This document shows positions 18,187-26,537 of a stretch of 37,721 bases of DNA, piece by piece. Every line of letters begins with the position of its first letter. Position 1 is the first letter of the stretch. The stretch lies in NCBI GenBank assembly GCA_951801955.1, contig CATOOV010000031.1, positions 1-37,721 of the forward strand. The letters run 5' to 3'. Source of the stretch: an uncultured Lachnospiraceae bacterium. GTDB taxonomy: Bacteria > Bacillota > Clostridia > Lachnospirales > Lachnospiraceae. The translations under genes were made by a program, and so were the position numbers. Under the pieces are notes generated by a model. The model was not told the DNA's origin, ran no database searches, and saw nothing but the letters and a program-made list of their open reading frames with translations.

Positions 18187-20097
18187 ATGATTTTAGCATG
18201 CCAAAATATCAGCAAAGCCTTTGGCACAGAGGAAATCATACATCAGGCGTCTTTTCATATTGAGGAAAATGAAAAGGCGGCAATCATAGGTATTAACGGA
18301 GCAGGGAAGACCACCCTGCTTCGGGTTATTATGGGCGAGCTGGATGCAGATTCTGGAGAGGTTATTTTGGCAAAAAACAAGACGATTGGCTATTTGCCCC
18401 AGAATCCAGAGATCGAGGGAGATACTACGATCTATCAGGAAGTTCTTTCTGCGAAGGAAGAACTTATTTCCATGCAGGAAACACTGGTTTCTATGGAAGA
18501 AACCATGAGCAGTTATGCAGGAGCCGAACTGGAACAGTTTATGGAACGATATAACCGTCTGAACCATGAATTTGAGATGAAAGGCGGATCTTCTTATAAG
18601 AGTGAGATCATTGGCGTTCTCAAGGGACTGGGATTTTTGGAAGAAGAGTTTGGGAAACATATGCAGGAATTGTCTGGAGGACAGCGTACCAGGGTGTGCC
18701 TGGGAAAATTATTGGTGACAAAGCCAGATGTGATTTTGCTGGATGAGCCTACCAACCATTTGGATATTGGTTCCATTACTTGGCTGGAAAATTTTCTGCT
18801 GAATTATAAAGGCGCTGTGGTGATTGTCAGCCATGACCGGTATTTTCTTGACCGTGTGGTACATAAAGTGGTGGAATTGGACCGGCACCAGGTATCTGTC
18901 TTTTCTGGAAATTACAGTGAGTATGCAATCAAAAAGGCACAGGTGCGCCAGGCACAGTTAAAACAGTATTACAACCAGCAGCGGGAAATCAAACACCAGG
19001 AGGAAGTGATTGCAAAGCTGAAATCCTTTAACCGGGAAAAGTCTGTGAAGCGTGCCGAAAGCCGGGAGAAAATGTTGGATAAGGTCGAACGCCTGGAGAA
19101 GCCCATAGAGGAAAATACAGACATACATTTGAATCTGGAACCTCGGATTGCCAGCGGGAATGATGTGCTTAAGGTGGAGCATTTTGCAAAATCATATCCA
19201 GGACAGGATTTATTTTCCGATATCTCCTTTGAAATCAAGAGGGGGGAACGTGTAGCGCTGATCGGGGATAACGGCACGGGGAAAACTACGATCTTAAAGA
19301 TAATCAATGATATGGTAGAACCTGACCAGGGAACGCTGACCTTGGGCGCCAATGTGCATATCGGTTACTATGACCAAGAACATCAGGTGCTCCATATGGA
19401 TAAGACACTGGTGGAAGAGATTTCGGATGCCTATCCAAACCTTACCAACACAGAAATTCGAAATGTGCTTGCGGCATTTCTCTTTACTGGCGATGAAGTA
19501 TTCAAGCGGATCTCCGATCTCAGCGGCGGGGAACGGGGACGGGTTTCCCTTGCAAAGCTGATGCTTTCAGAGGCAAATTTTCTGATTCTGGACGAGCCCA
19601 CCAATCATTTGGACATGGTCTCAAAAGAGATTTTGGAACAGGCATTGAATCGTTATACAGGAACCGTGCTTTTTGTGTCCCATGACAGATATTTTATCAA
19701 TAAGACCGCAACCCGGATTTTGAATCTGACAGGACAAACCATTGTAAATTATATTGGAAATTATGATTATTACTTGGAAAAGTGCAGGGAACTGACCCGG
19801 ATTTATGTACAAGATCAGGAGAAACCTGTAAAAACACAGGCAGAGAGCGACGGCAAAAACGATTGGAAACAGCAGAAAGAAAAACAGGCACGCCTTAGAA
19901 AGTTGGAAAATGACCGAAAGAAAACAGAGAATGCCATCGAAGTAATAGAACAGCGGCTCCACGAACTGGAAGAGGCTTTTGCAGATAGCGAGATTGCCAC
20001 CAATTCGGCAAAACTCCAGGAACTTCACCAGGAATACGCCGAAAAACAGCAGAGGTTAGAGGAGTTGTATGAGAAATGGGAAGGATTGATGGAGTGA
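18187..20097 (+). CDS. ABC-F family ATPase (ribosome-associated type)
   Basis: 636 residues with two ABC domains and no membrane segments. Domain one has GINGAGKTT, LSGGQRTRV and DEPTNHLD; domain two has GDNGTGKTT, LSGGERGRV and DEPTNHLD. The linker between them is the charged helical pair typical of ABC-F, and a C-terminal coiled coil (about 550-636) follows. The length and C-terminal extension resemble Bacillus YdiF and E. coli Uup more than the shorter antibiotic-protection members. ABC-F proteins act at the ribosomal E site to relieve stalled translation. No drug-resistance role can be read from the sequence. It is apparently a single-gene unit. Confidence 0.92.
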   Translation: MILACQNISKAFGTEEIIHQASFHIEENEKAAIIGINGAGKTTLLRVIMGELDADSGEVILAKNKTIGYLPQNPEIEGDTTIYQEVLSAKEELISMQETLVSMEETMSSYAGAELEQFMERYNRLNHEFEMKGGSSYKSEIIGVLKGLGFLEEEFGKHMQELSGGQRTRVCLGKLLVTKPDVILLDEPTNHLDIGSITWLENFLLNYKGAVVIVSHDRYFLDRVVHKVVELDRHQVSVFSGNYSEYAIKKAQVRQAQLKQYYNQQREIKHQEEVIAKLKSFNREKSVKRAESREKMLDKVERLEKPIEENTDIHLNLEPRIASGNDVLKVEHFAKSYPGQDLFSDISFEIKRGERVALIGDNGTGKTTILKIINDMVEPDQGTLTLGANVHIGYYDQEHQVLHMDKTLVEEISDAYPNLTNTEIRNVLAAFLFTGDEVFKRISDLSGGERGRVSLAKLMLSEANFLILDEPTNHLDMVSKEILEQALNRYTGTVLFVSHDRYFINKTATRILNLTGQTIVNYIGNYDYYLEKCRELTRIYVQDQEKPVKTQAESDGKNDWKQQKEKQARLRKLENDRKKTENAIEVIEQRLHELEEAFADSEIATNSAKLQELHQEYAEKQQRLEELYEKWEGLME

Positions 20098-20547
20098 TTA
20101 TAGTAAGAAAGGCTTTGTTGTGATGACTGAAATGCGCACTCGCACAACGGGAAAATACTGTTTGGCAATTATGCATGGTGTATAGAATAAAAGATGCATT
20201 CAAAAAATTGATTAGTTACAAAAGTTGTGAAATACACTTTTGTTATAAAAAGAGTAACTTTGTTAATACTATTATTAAAATATTTTTCAAAAAACTAGCA
20301 TAGTAGATGGAAATTTGGACAAGTAATTTGTTTGATTTCTAGGTGGTGTTTTGAAAAATATTGACGCAAAAAATGCAACATTTTGCTGACAAATGTTGTA
20401 TTTTTTTGTTACATTCATTATATTGGAATAAATTTTTAAATCTTTATAGTAAAAATAATTTTTTTCTTTTTTACATTCCCATTTTATCCAGGGATTGGGA
20501 GGTTTACCATGCCTGCGAAAGCTGGAATGAATCCCATGAACGGAATC
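20098..20547. other. Gene-free, AT-rich stretch between the ABC-F gene and the recombinase
   Basis: About 450 bases with no credible gene. It holds a long AT-rich section, an imperfect inverted repeat around 20214-20262, the repeat-like 21-mer at 20300-20320 that matches the window start, and a terminator at 20374-20407. A 14-codon frame from an ATG at 20510, preceded by GGGAGG, is open but too short to support. Confidence 0.5.
20374..20407. terminator. Bidirectional-looking terminator
   Basis: Arms 20374-20383 and 20391-20400 pair with one G-T pair around a 7-base loop. A run of T follows on the plus strand, and six A precede, giving a T run on the minus strand. It may close both the ABC-F gene and the recombinase gene that points towards it. 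Confidence 0.6.
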
Positions 20548-21129
20548 TTATAAATCTATTCCCCAAAATACGTCGTCTTTCTCATCCTGTTCAATACACA
20601 GATAACGTTTTGTAATCTGGTAAGGTGAGTGATTAAAAATTTCCATAATCAGCGCAGGGGGCGTTCCGTTTTTCCAGGCATGATAGCCAAAGGTTTTCCG
20701 CAGGGAGTGGCAGCTAATAGGCTCAGGCAGTTGTGTATCAACAGCGGCTTTTTTGATAATGCGGTAAGCCTGGCAGCGGCTGATGGGCTTCTTTTGATTC
20801 TTGTGGCTGGTGAAAAGGAAATTGTCTTTTTGACCACCAGAAGAGGCATTTCGAAGAGATTCCAGTGTATGGGTGACAGCATGGTTTAAAGGTATTACCG
20901 TGTTTTTTCCCGTTTTTTGTTCCCGCAGATACAAATGGTCGCGGTATCGTTGATTTTCAAAATTATATACCATATCCCAAGTAGTTTTTAAAATGTCGCT
21001 GATGCGCAATGCCGTATTCAGTCCAAAGATGATCAGTGCATAGTTTCTTGGGTTTGAATGTTCTCTTAAATAATAGTTTTTAAATTCCGCCAACTGGTCA
21101 GTTTGGCGTATTGGTTGTGTCCTGCTCAT
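20548..21129 (-). CDS. Short tyrosine recombinase (catalytic domain only)
   Basis: 193 residues, all catalytic domain; there is no arm-binding or full core-binding domain, as in FimB/FimE-size recombinases and a widespread Bacillota family of about 190 residues. The catalytic set is present: Arg42 (TALRISD), Lys72 (EQKTGK), His141-x-x-Arg144 (HSLRKT), His167 (IFNHSP) and nucleophile Tyr176. The start at 21129 gives MSRTQPIR, like its family, but the bases before it are antisense flagellin with only a weak AGGGA 12 bases away; the frame stays open through that antisense region to 21282. The gene therefore seems to have lost its own promoter and ribosome site, or its neighbour was brought to it by recombination. 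The target site is unknown. Confidence 0.85.
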   Translation of the reverse strand: MSRTQPIRQTDQLAEFKNYYLREHSNPRNYALIIFGLNTALRISDILKTTWDMVYNFENQRYRDHLYLREQKTGKNTVIPLNHAVTHTLESLRNASSGGQKDNFLFTSHKNQKKPISRCQAYRIIKKAAVDTQLPEPISCHSLRKTFGYHAWKNGTPPALIMEIFNHSPYQITKRYLCIEQDEKDDVFWGIDL

Positions 21130-21133
21130 CAAA

Positions 21134-21358
21134 CAGCGTTCTTCCCTGGGTGCAATCCAGAACCGTCTGGAGCATACCATTGCTAACTTAGATAACGTTG
21201 TAGAGAACACCACGGCTGCTGAATCCAGAATCCGTGATGTGGATATGGCAGAAGAGATGGTGGAATACAGCAAGAACAACATTTTTGCACAGGCTGGACA
21301 GTCTATGTTTGCACAGGCGAACCAGTCAAACCAAGGCGTCCTGTCTTTGCTTGGTTAG
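21134..21358 (+). pseudogene. 3' remnant of a flagellin gene
   Basis: The frame reads [20 protein letters not shown], continues through an [14 protein letters not shown] segment and ends QGVLSLLG. This is the textbook C-terminal D0/D1 helix of bacterial flagellin, 74 codons with a proper stop. The front three quarters of the gene are absent. Similarity starts at the CAG at 21134; the preceding in-frame codons are the recombinase 5' end read backwards. No disabling mutation is seen within the remnant, so the event is recent or the segment is under selection. A terminator-like hairpin still follows at 21443-21477. No other flagellar gene is in the window. Confidence 0.9.
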
Positions 21359-21442
21359 TTCCTGTTATAACAGATTGGCGCTTGGTACAACCTGAAAAGA
21401 AATTTCTGTCAAAAATAAATGTCAAAAAGCGAAGGGGGCAGA

Positions 21443-21477
21443 CCTGCGGATTTATTCCGTGGGCTTGTCTCATTTTT
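21443..21477 (+). terminator. Probable former flagellin terminator
   Basis: CCTGCGGA (21443-21450) pairs with TCCGTGGG (21456-21463) with two G-T pairs and a TTTAT loop. A T-rich tail reaches 21477. It lies 85 bases after the flagellin stop. Confidence 0.5.
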
Positions 21478-21588
21478 CTGCCAAAAAAGACCGATAAATT
21501 ACCAGAATGGAAGTAACTTATATTCACATGATCAGAATGCGGCAAGTGTCTGTGCATTCTGAAGTCAATATCACAATATAAATTTCTT

Positions 21589-21606
21589 ATGTTAAATTTT
21601 TCACAC
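21589..21606. promoter_or_regulatory. Candidate Rex operator
   Basis: This 18-base near-palindrome agrees at 14-15 of its positions with the clostridial Rex site pattern TTGTTAA-N4-TTAACAA. It ends two bases before the -35 element of the rex promoter, which would suit autoregulation by the NADH/NAD ratio. Inference only. Confidence 0.45.
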
Positions 21607-21607
21607 A

Positions 21608-21636
21608 TTGACATCTGCCGTTGGATTTATTATAAT
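21608..21636 (+). promoter_or_regulatory. Consensus sigma-A promoter of rex
   Basis: Perfect TTGACA (21608-21613) and TATAAT (21631-21636) are separated by 17 bases, about 40 bases before the rex start. Confidence 0.8.
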
Positions 21637-21678
21637 AAAATGGTATATGCAGGAAAGACATGTGTAGGAGGAAAGGCA

Positions 21679-22317
21679 ATGGAGAAGGAGATATCCCAGG
21701 CGGTTATTCGAAGAATACCAAGGTATTACAGGTATTTGGGAGAACTGATAGATGATGGGGTGGAAAGGATTTCATCAAATGAACTGAGTGCCAGAATGCG
21801 TGTCACTGCATCTCAGATCCGGCAGGATCTGAACAATTTTGGAGGGTTTGGACAACAGGGCTATGGATATAATGTGAAATATCTTTATGATGAGATCGGA
21901 AATATCCTTGGAATCAACCAACAGCACAATATCATTGTGATTGGCGCCGGCAATCTTGGGCAGGCGCTTGCCAATTATGTGAAGTTTGAAAAAAGGGGAT
22001 TTGTGATTATAGGGCTTTTTGATGTAAACCCCGCGTTAAATGGGATTTCTGTGAGAGGCATCAAGGTGCGTATGATGAATGAGTTGGAAGCCTTTGTCAA
22101 GAAAGAACGAGTGGATATTGCAGCGCTTACCATGCCAAAGGAAAAGGCTGATGAAACGGCAAATATGTTAGTAAGCCTTGGCATTAATGCTATCTGGAAT
22201 TTTGCACATCTGGATTTGGAATTGCCAGAACATGTAGTGGTGGAGAACGTACATCTTTCTGACAGCCTGATGCAGTTATCCTACAATATTGCAAAACAAA
22301 GAAAACGAAAAGAATAA
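21679..22317 (+). CDS. rex: Redox-sensing transcriptional repressor Rex
   Basis: 212 residues. The N-terminal winged helix has RIPRYYRYLGEL, RISSNELSARM and TASQIRQDLNNFGGFGQQGYGY, all near-invariant in Rex. The Rossmann part has VIGAGNLGQAL for NAD(H) binding and ends with the domain-swapped helix. Rex leaves DNA when NADH is high, releasing fermentation and NADH-reoxidation genes. I chose the ATG at 21679 because TAGGAGG lies just before it; an upstream frame from 21589 covers the promoter and is rejected. The next gene begins 11 bases downstream. Confidence 0.96.
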   Translation: MEKEISQAVIRRIPRYYRYLGELIDDGVERISSNELSARMRVTASQIRQDLNNFGGFGQQGYGYNVKYLYDEIGNILGINQQHNIIVIGAGNLGQALANYVKFEKRGFVIIGLFDVNPALNGISVRGIKVRMMNELEAFVKKERVDIAALTMPKEKADETANMLVSLGINAIWNFAHLDLELPEHVVVENVHLSDSLMQLSYNIAKQRKRKE

Positions 22318-22328
22318 GAAGTGATAAT

Positions 22329-22955
22329 ATGGGAAAAAAGAAAAACACGATTCCTGGGTTTGAGAGAATCATACATAACAGAAAGATTCCACTTTTAGTC
22401 CTAGATCAGAAATGGCATCATTTGTTTTCTCAGGACAGCAAACCCAAAGAAGTGGTAAAACTGGAACAAAAGCTGAATAAGCAGCTAGCAGGCCAGGGCA
22501 GGCTGAACCAGGAGATGAAGGAATTAAAAACCTTAAAAACCCGGTTGATGAAAAATATTGTAGTAAATATGGATGAAATCGGTACATATGGGCAGGAGTC
22601 GAAAAAATTGCAGGAGGATCGTCGATTGATCACAGAAATCAATGAGAAGATGGAAGAGAAGGAAACAGAACTTCGAAACCTGCAGGATGAGATGGAAAAA
22701 GATAATGCCCTTTTGATGGTACAAACTATGGAATTCTGTTACCGGATTATGAGCAGTAATGAGACGGAACGGGAGAGGCTTGCTTCCTGGATTGAGGGAA
22801 TGCGGGAGGAATTAAAGAGAAAGATTGTCCGAAAAGAAACCATAGACGAAAAGAACCGGGAAATTTATACTTATCTGCATGATATTTTCGGTGCGCAAGT
22901 ATTGGAAGCGTTTGATCTGAAATATAAAGATGAATATAAAATAACCAAGGAATAA
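22329..22955 (+). CDS. Coiled-coil protein of unknown function, co-transcribed with rex
   Basis: 208 residues. After a basic start (MGKKKNTIPGFERI) there is a segment PLLVLDQKWHHLF, then long charged helices (about 40-180) that should form coiled coils. There is no signal peptide, membrane helix or catalytic motif that I recognise. Similar proteins next to rex occur in related Clostridia, from memory, without a known role. The spacing of 11 bases from rex and the terminator after its stop make a two-gene rex unit. Confidence 0.75.
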   Translation: MGKKKNTIPGFERIIHNRKIPLLVLDQKWHHLFSQDSKPKEVVKLEQKLNKQLAGQGRLNQEMKELKTLKTRLMKNIVVNMDEIGTYGQESKKLQEDRRLITEINEKMEEKETELRNLQDEMEKDNALLMVQTMEFCYRIMSSNETERERLASWIEGMREELKRKIVRKETIDEKNREIYTYLHDIFGAQVLEAFDLKYKDEYKITKE

Positions 22956-22996
22956 AGGCGATCTTAGCAAGGAAAGTGTTAGGGGGCCTTTTTTCT
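22954..22996 (+). terminator. Terminator of the rex unit
   Basis: A stem formed by AAGGC/GCCTT and CTTAGCA/TGTTAGG (with G-T pairs) is followed by TTTTTT. It overlaps the last codon of the coiled-coil gene. The next 150 bases to nnr hold a weak TATAAT at 23124-23129 but no gene. Confidence 0.6.
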
Positions 22997-23151
22997 GTAT
23001 TAAGAAATTCTGAAAATTCATCATACAGGAAAATTAAATTTGCGCCCGCACAATTACCATGTCTCGTGCCAAGAACTGAGGGACAAGAACGTCGATGGCG
23101 TTTTTTATGTCTGTTCGCAGTTTTATAATCCAAATAGAATAGGAGAAGATT

Positions 23152-24681
23152 ATGGATATTTTGGTTGACAGCAGGCAAATGAAACAATGTGATAAAAATA
23201 CAATCGAGTATTTTGGCGTGCCTTCCCTGGTTCTTATGGAACGTGCCGCACTGGGGGTAGTAGAGGAAATTGAAGAATTTATTCAGTGTATTGGCGGAGT
23301 GGGGCATCAACAGAGGGAGGGATATGACAAGGGGCAACAAGTGCTTGTAGTGTGTGGTTTTGGAAATAACGGCGGAGACGGGCTTGTGGTTGGGCGCCTG
23401 CTTTGGCAGAAAGGGTTCTCTGTTACGATTGTGATGCCTCCAGAGGGCAGAATGTCAAAAGAGACAAAGATGCAGAGAGAGATTCTGGGAAAATATGGGA
23501 TTCCCATTGTCAGCCAGATACCAGATCAGAAATATGATGTTGTGGTGGATGCATTGTTTGGAATTGGTCTTGCCAGGGATTTGGAAGGTATCCATCGGGA
23601 ATTAATTGTGAAAATGAATGAAATGCCAGGTTATAAGGTGGCGGTGGACATACCGTCTGGGCTCCATGCAGATACGGGGGCAGTGATGGGGGTTGCTTTT
23701 CAAGCAGATTTGACCATTACCTTTGCTTATGCAAAGATTGGTCTTTTATTGTTTCCAGGAGCAGAATATGCAGGCAGGATTGCCGTGAAAGACATTGGAA
23801 TCGACGGTCATAGTTTTCTTGGGGAACAGCCAGCATGTTTTCATCTGACGCAGAAAGATTTGAAAAAGGTTCCGTCGCGGAAAGCCTATTCCAATAAGGG
23901 AAGCTATGGGAAGGTGTTGGTAGCAGCAGGGCAGAAAAATATGGCGGGTGCGGCGTTTTTTACTGGAAAAGCCGCATATCACACGGGAGCCGGGATGGTA
24001 AAAGTCATGACCGAGGAGGAAAATCGGATCATTCTCCAACAGCTTTTGCCGGAAGCGATTCTGGAAACGTGGACAGAAACAGAAATAACAAAGAAATTAA
24101 AAGATTCTTTCGCCTGGGCTTCTGTAATAGCCGCAGGACCGGGAATCGGTACAGATGAAAGCGCAGAATGTGCGATCCAATGTATTTTGGAACAGTCTGG
24201 ACTTCCGGTTATTTTGGACGCAGACGGATTAAATATTGCAGCGAAGCATTTGGATTGGCTGAAAAAGGCAAAAACATCTATAATTATAACCCCCCATCTG
24301 GGAGAGATGGCAAGGCTTGTAAAAATGGATATTAAAATGGTTCAGGAACAATTTTTGCAGGTTGCAAAAAATTTTTCAAAGGAATACAATGTAATATGTG
24401 TGCTCAAAGACGCACATACTGTGACAGCGCTACCTGATGGCAGGATTTGGATGAATACCAGCGGGAATCACGGCATGGCTACTGCAGGTTCCGGGGATGT
24501 TTTAACAGGAATTCTTGCCGGGCTGGTTGCCCAGGGAATGGAACCGCAAGAGGCAGCCCCCATGGGTGTATTTCTTCATGGGCTTGCCGGGGATATCCAG
24601 GCGGCGCAAAAAGGGGCTTATGGGCTTACAGCACAGGACATTTTGGAAGGAATACCAAAGGTACTTCGGGATGTGGGATAA
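23152..24681 (+). CDS. nnr: Bifunctional NAD(P)H-hydrate epimerase / ADP-dependent dehydratase
   Basis: 509 residues made of two repair enzymes in one chain. The N-terminal half (about 1-220, YjeF_N) has FGNNGGDGLVVGRLL and the PSGLHADTG segment; it interconverts R and S forms of hydrated NAD(P)H. The C-terminal half (about 225-505, kinase-like) has NKGSYGKVLVAAG, AAGPGIGTDESA, LDADGLN, ITPHLGEMARL and the ATAGSGDVLTG signature; it restores NAD(P)H at the expense of ADP or ATP. The ATG follows AGGAGAAG. The last 17 codons are the first unit of a 56-57 base tandem repeat running into the alr leader. Confidence 0.95.
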   Translation: MDILVDSRQMKQCDKNTIEYFGVPSLVLMERAALGVVEEIEEFIQCIGGVGHQQREGYDKGQQVLVVCGFGNNGGDGLVVGRLLWQKGFSVTIVMPPEGRMSKETKMQREILGKYGIPIVSQIPDQKYDVVVDALFGIGLARDLEGIHRELIVKMNEMPGYKVAVDIPSGLHADTGAVMGVAFQADLTITFAYAKIGLLLFPGAEYAGRIAVKDIGIDGHSFLGEQPACFHLTQKDLKKVPSRKAYSNKGSYGKVLVAAGQKNMAGAAFFTGKAAYHTGAGMVKVMTEEENRIILQQLLPEAILETWTETEITKKLKDSFAWASVIAAGPGIGTDESAECAIQCILEQSGLPVILDADGLNIAAKHLDWLKKAKTSIIITPHLGEMARLVKMDIKMVQEQFLQVAKNFSKEYNVICVLKDAHTVTALPDGRIWMNTSGNHGMATAGSGDVLTGILAGLVAQGMEPQEAAPMGVFLHGLAGDIQAAQKGAYGLTAQDILEGIPKVLRDVG

Positions 24682-24797
24682 TTGCCGCACAAGATATATT
24701 GGGAAGGGAAACCAAAGGTATTTCGGGAAGGGGGATAATTACCGCACAGGATATATTGGGAAGGGAAACCAAAGGTATTTCGGGATGTGGGATAATT
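24631..24797 (+). repeat. Three tandem copies of a 56-57 base unit at the 3' end of nnr
   Basis: Copy 1 (24631-24686) is the true 3' end of nnr with its stop codon. Copies 2 (24687-24743) and 3 (24744-24797) follow head to tail. Copies 2 and 3 share changes such as GATATATTGGGAAGGGAAA that copy 1 lacks, so one duplicate was itself duplicated later. They are one base longer than copy 1, and nnr already ends in copy 1, so they are not part of the protein. They form most of the nnr-alr gap. Confidence 0.9.
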
Positions 24798-24823
24798 TTT
24801 ACAGGAAAAGGAAGGATCATGAA

Positions 24824-25993
24824 ATGGGAAGATACAGCAGGGTCTATGCAGAAATCAATTTGGACGCAATTCTTCACAATATGGCACAAATGCAGCAGAA
24901 GATTCAGAAACATACAAAGATTATGGGAGTAATTAAAACAGATGGTTATGGTCATGGGGCGATTCCAATCGGAAAGGAACTGGAGCAGCTTGACGTTACC
25001 TGGGGATATGCCACAGCAACAGTGGAGGAGGCAAAGATTTTGCGCAGAAACGCCTTAAAGAAGCCAATTCTGGTATTGGGCGCTGTTTTTGAGGAGCAGT
25101 ATCATGCTTTGGCAGAAGAAGATATACGTGCCACGGTATATTCATTGAAGCAGGCAAAGGAATTGGAAACATTCGCTGCAGGTCTGGGAAAGAAAATCAT
25201 AATCCATGTGAAAATTGATACAGGGTTAAGCCGTCTGGGATTTCAGGTTACAGAAAAAGCAGCAGATGAAATTGCACAGATCGCTGGTATGCCGCATATC
25301 ATAATAGAGGGAATGTTTACCCATTTTGCCAAATCTGACGCGCGGGATAAAACGATGGCAAAGGGGCAAATGGAGCAATTTCAAAAAACAAAAGAAATGC
25401 TGGCACAGAGAAATGTCAGAATCCCCTTGATCCATTGTTCCAACAGCGCAGCAATTATTGATATGCCCAAGGCAAATATGGACATAGTGCGTGCCGGAAT
25501 CAGTTTATATGGCATGTGGCCCTCAGATGAGGTAAAAAAAGAAAATTTAAATCTGAAACCGGCGCTGTCCTTAAAGAGCCAGATAATCTTTTTAAAAGAG
25601 CTGGAAGCAGGCAGGACAATCAGTTACGGCGCAACATATAAGACCAGCGGAAAGCAAAGGATTGCAACGGTGCCAGTAGGCTATGGGGATGGTTATCCCA
25701 GAAGCCTTTCAAATAAAGGATATGTATTGGTTCATGGCAAGAAGGCGCCAATCTGTGGCAGGATCTGTATGGACCAGTTTATGGTGGATGTAACCCATAT
25801 TCCAGAGGCAGCGGAGGGTGACACTGTCGTTTTGGTGGGAAGTGACGGTGCAGAGCACATTTCCATGGAAGACATAGGAGAACTTTCCGGCAGATTTAAT
25901 TATGAATTTTCCTGCGGTCTGGGCAGGCGGATCCCAAGAGTTTATATCAAGGGAGGCAGAGTCACAGAAACCAAGGACTGGTTTGGAGAATAA
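24824..25993 (+). CDS. alr: Alanine racemase
   Basis: 389 residues, fold-type III PLP enzyme. The cofactor lysine lies in VIKTDGYGHGA near residue 38, where AVVKADAYGHG is the more familiar form. The opposing catalytic tyrosine is in ISYGATYKTS near 270, and the CMDQFMVDVT segment near 315 is conserved. It makes D-alanine for peptidoglycan. I chose the ATG at 24824 (AAGGAAGG upstream, family-like MGRYSRVYAEINL); an ATG 5 bases earlier is out of frame, and the open frame reaching 24515 is only read-through of the repeats. Gene order alr-mazF is as in Bacillus, minus the antitoxin. Confidence 0.95.
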   Translation: MGRYSRVYAEINLDAILHNMAQMQQKIQKHTKIMGVIKTDGYGHGAIPIGKELEQLDVTWGYATATVEEAKILRRNALKKPILVLGAVFEEQYHALAEEDIRATVYSLKQAKELETFAAGLGKKIIIHVKIDTGLSRLGFQVTEKAADEIAQIAGMPHIIIEGMFTHFAKSDARDKTMAKGQMEQFQKTKEMLAQRNVRIPLIHCSNSAAIIDMPKANMDIVRAGISLYGMWPSDEVKKENLNLKPALSLKSQIIFLKELEAGRTISYGATYKTSGKQRIATVPVGYGDGYPRSLSNKGYVLVHGKKAPICGRICMDQFMVDVTHIPEAAEGDTVVLVGSDGAEHISMEDIGELSGRFNYEFSCGLGRRIPRVYIKGGRVTETKDWFGE

Positions 25994-26067
25994 AATCTGA
26001 ATACACACGAAAAAATTGGGAAGAATAGGAAATGAAAGAACCTATAAAGTTTTGGAGTGTGAGAAGA

Positions 26068-26415
26068 GTGATTATTCATAGAGGAGATATTTTTTATGCA
26101 GATCTGCGTCCAGTAGTTGGCTCTGAGCAGGGGGGGATCCGACCAGTTTTGGTAATACAGAACGATATTGGAAACCGCCACAGCCCCACGGTAATCTGTG
26201 CAGCAATCACATCAAAAATGAACAAGGCAAAGCTTCCTACCCATGTAGAACTGGATGCAGAAAAATATGATTTAATGAAGGATTCTGTCGTATTGTTAGA
26301 GCAGCTTCGAACCATTGATAAACAGAGGTTGAAGGATAAGGTCTGTCGTTTGGACAGCGAAATACTGAAAAAAATAGACAGGGCGCTTGAAATAAGTCTG
26401 GAATTGTATACATAA
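26068..26415 (+). CDS. MazF/EndoA (PemK)-type endoribonuclease toxin, without adjacent antitoxin
   Basis: 115 residues from the GTG at 26068. The sequence is canonical: [20 protein letters not shown] at the front, [32 protein letters not shown] and [13 protein letters not shown]. The Arg and Ser/Thr residues used for RNA cleavage in EndoA are present, so the protein looks active. An ATG at 26032 would add 12 residues outside the family consensus; GGAG at 26054 supports the GTG. Only a 74-base gap separates it from alr, with no room for the MazE-type antitoxin found there in Bacillus. Control may come from an unlinked antitoxin. Confidence 0.88.
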   Translation: MIIHRGDIFYADLRPVVGSEQGGIRPVLVIQNDIGNRHSPTVICAAITSKMNKAKLPTHVELDAEKYDLMKDSVVLLEQLRTIDKQRLKDKVCRLDSEILKKIDRALEISLELYT

Positions 26416-26418
26416 ATC

Positions 26419-26447
26419 TTGACTAATATACTGCAAAATGGTATATT
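26419..26447 (+). promoter_or_regulatory. Probable promoter of the CNNM/CorC gene
   Basis: TTGACT (26419-26424) and TATATT (26442-26447) lie 17 bases apart. The same bases can form a hairpin (CTTGA...TCAAG arms), so a structural role is also possible. Confidence 0.55.
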
Positions 26448-26537
26448 TCAAGTGTTTGCTGGAAAATGTGTCTGTTTTTGGTAAGAATGGAAACAGGTTG
26501 AGAACAAAAAGTACAAAGGGAAAAAGGAGTCAAAAGA

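Noticed and set aside
20510-20553. 14-codon frame after GGGAGG
   Set aside because: Too short and overlapping the recombinase stop region; no support beyond the ribosome-like site.
21130-21282. N-terminal extension of the recombinase on the minus strand
   Set aside because: This part is the exact antisense of the conserved flagellin C-terminus, and the family start fits the ATG at 21129.
21480-21500. ACCGATAA as a second SigD -10 box
   Set aside because: No TAAA at the right distance upstream.
24447-24932. 161-codon frame across the nnr-alr repeats
   Set aside because: It is created by the 57-base repeats being a multiple of three, with no ribosome site. It is a shadow of nnr and of the repeats.
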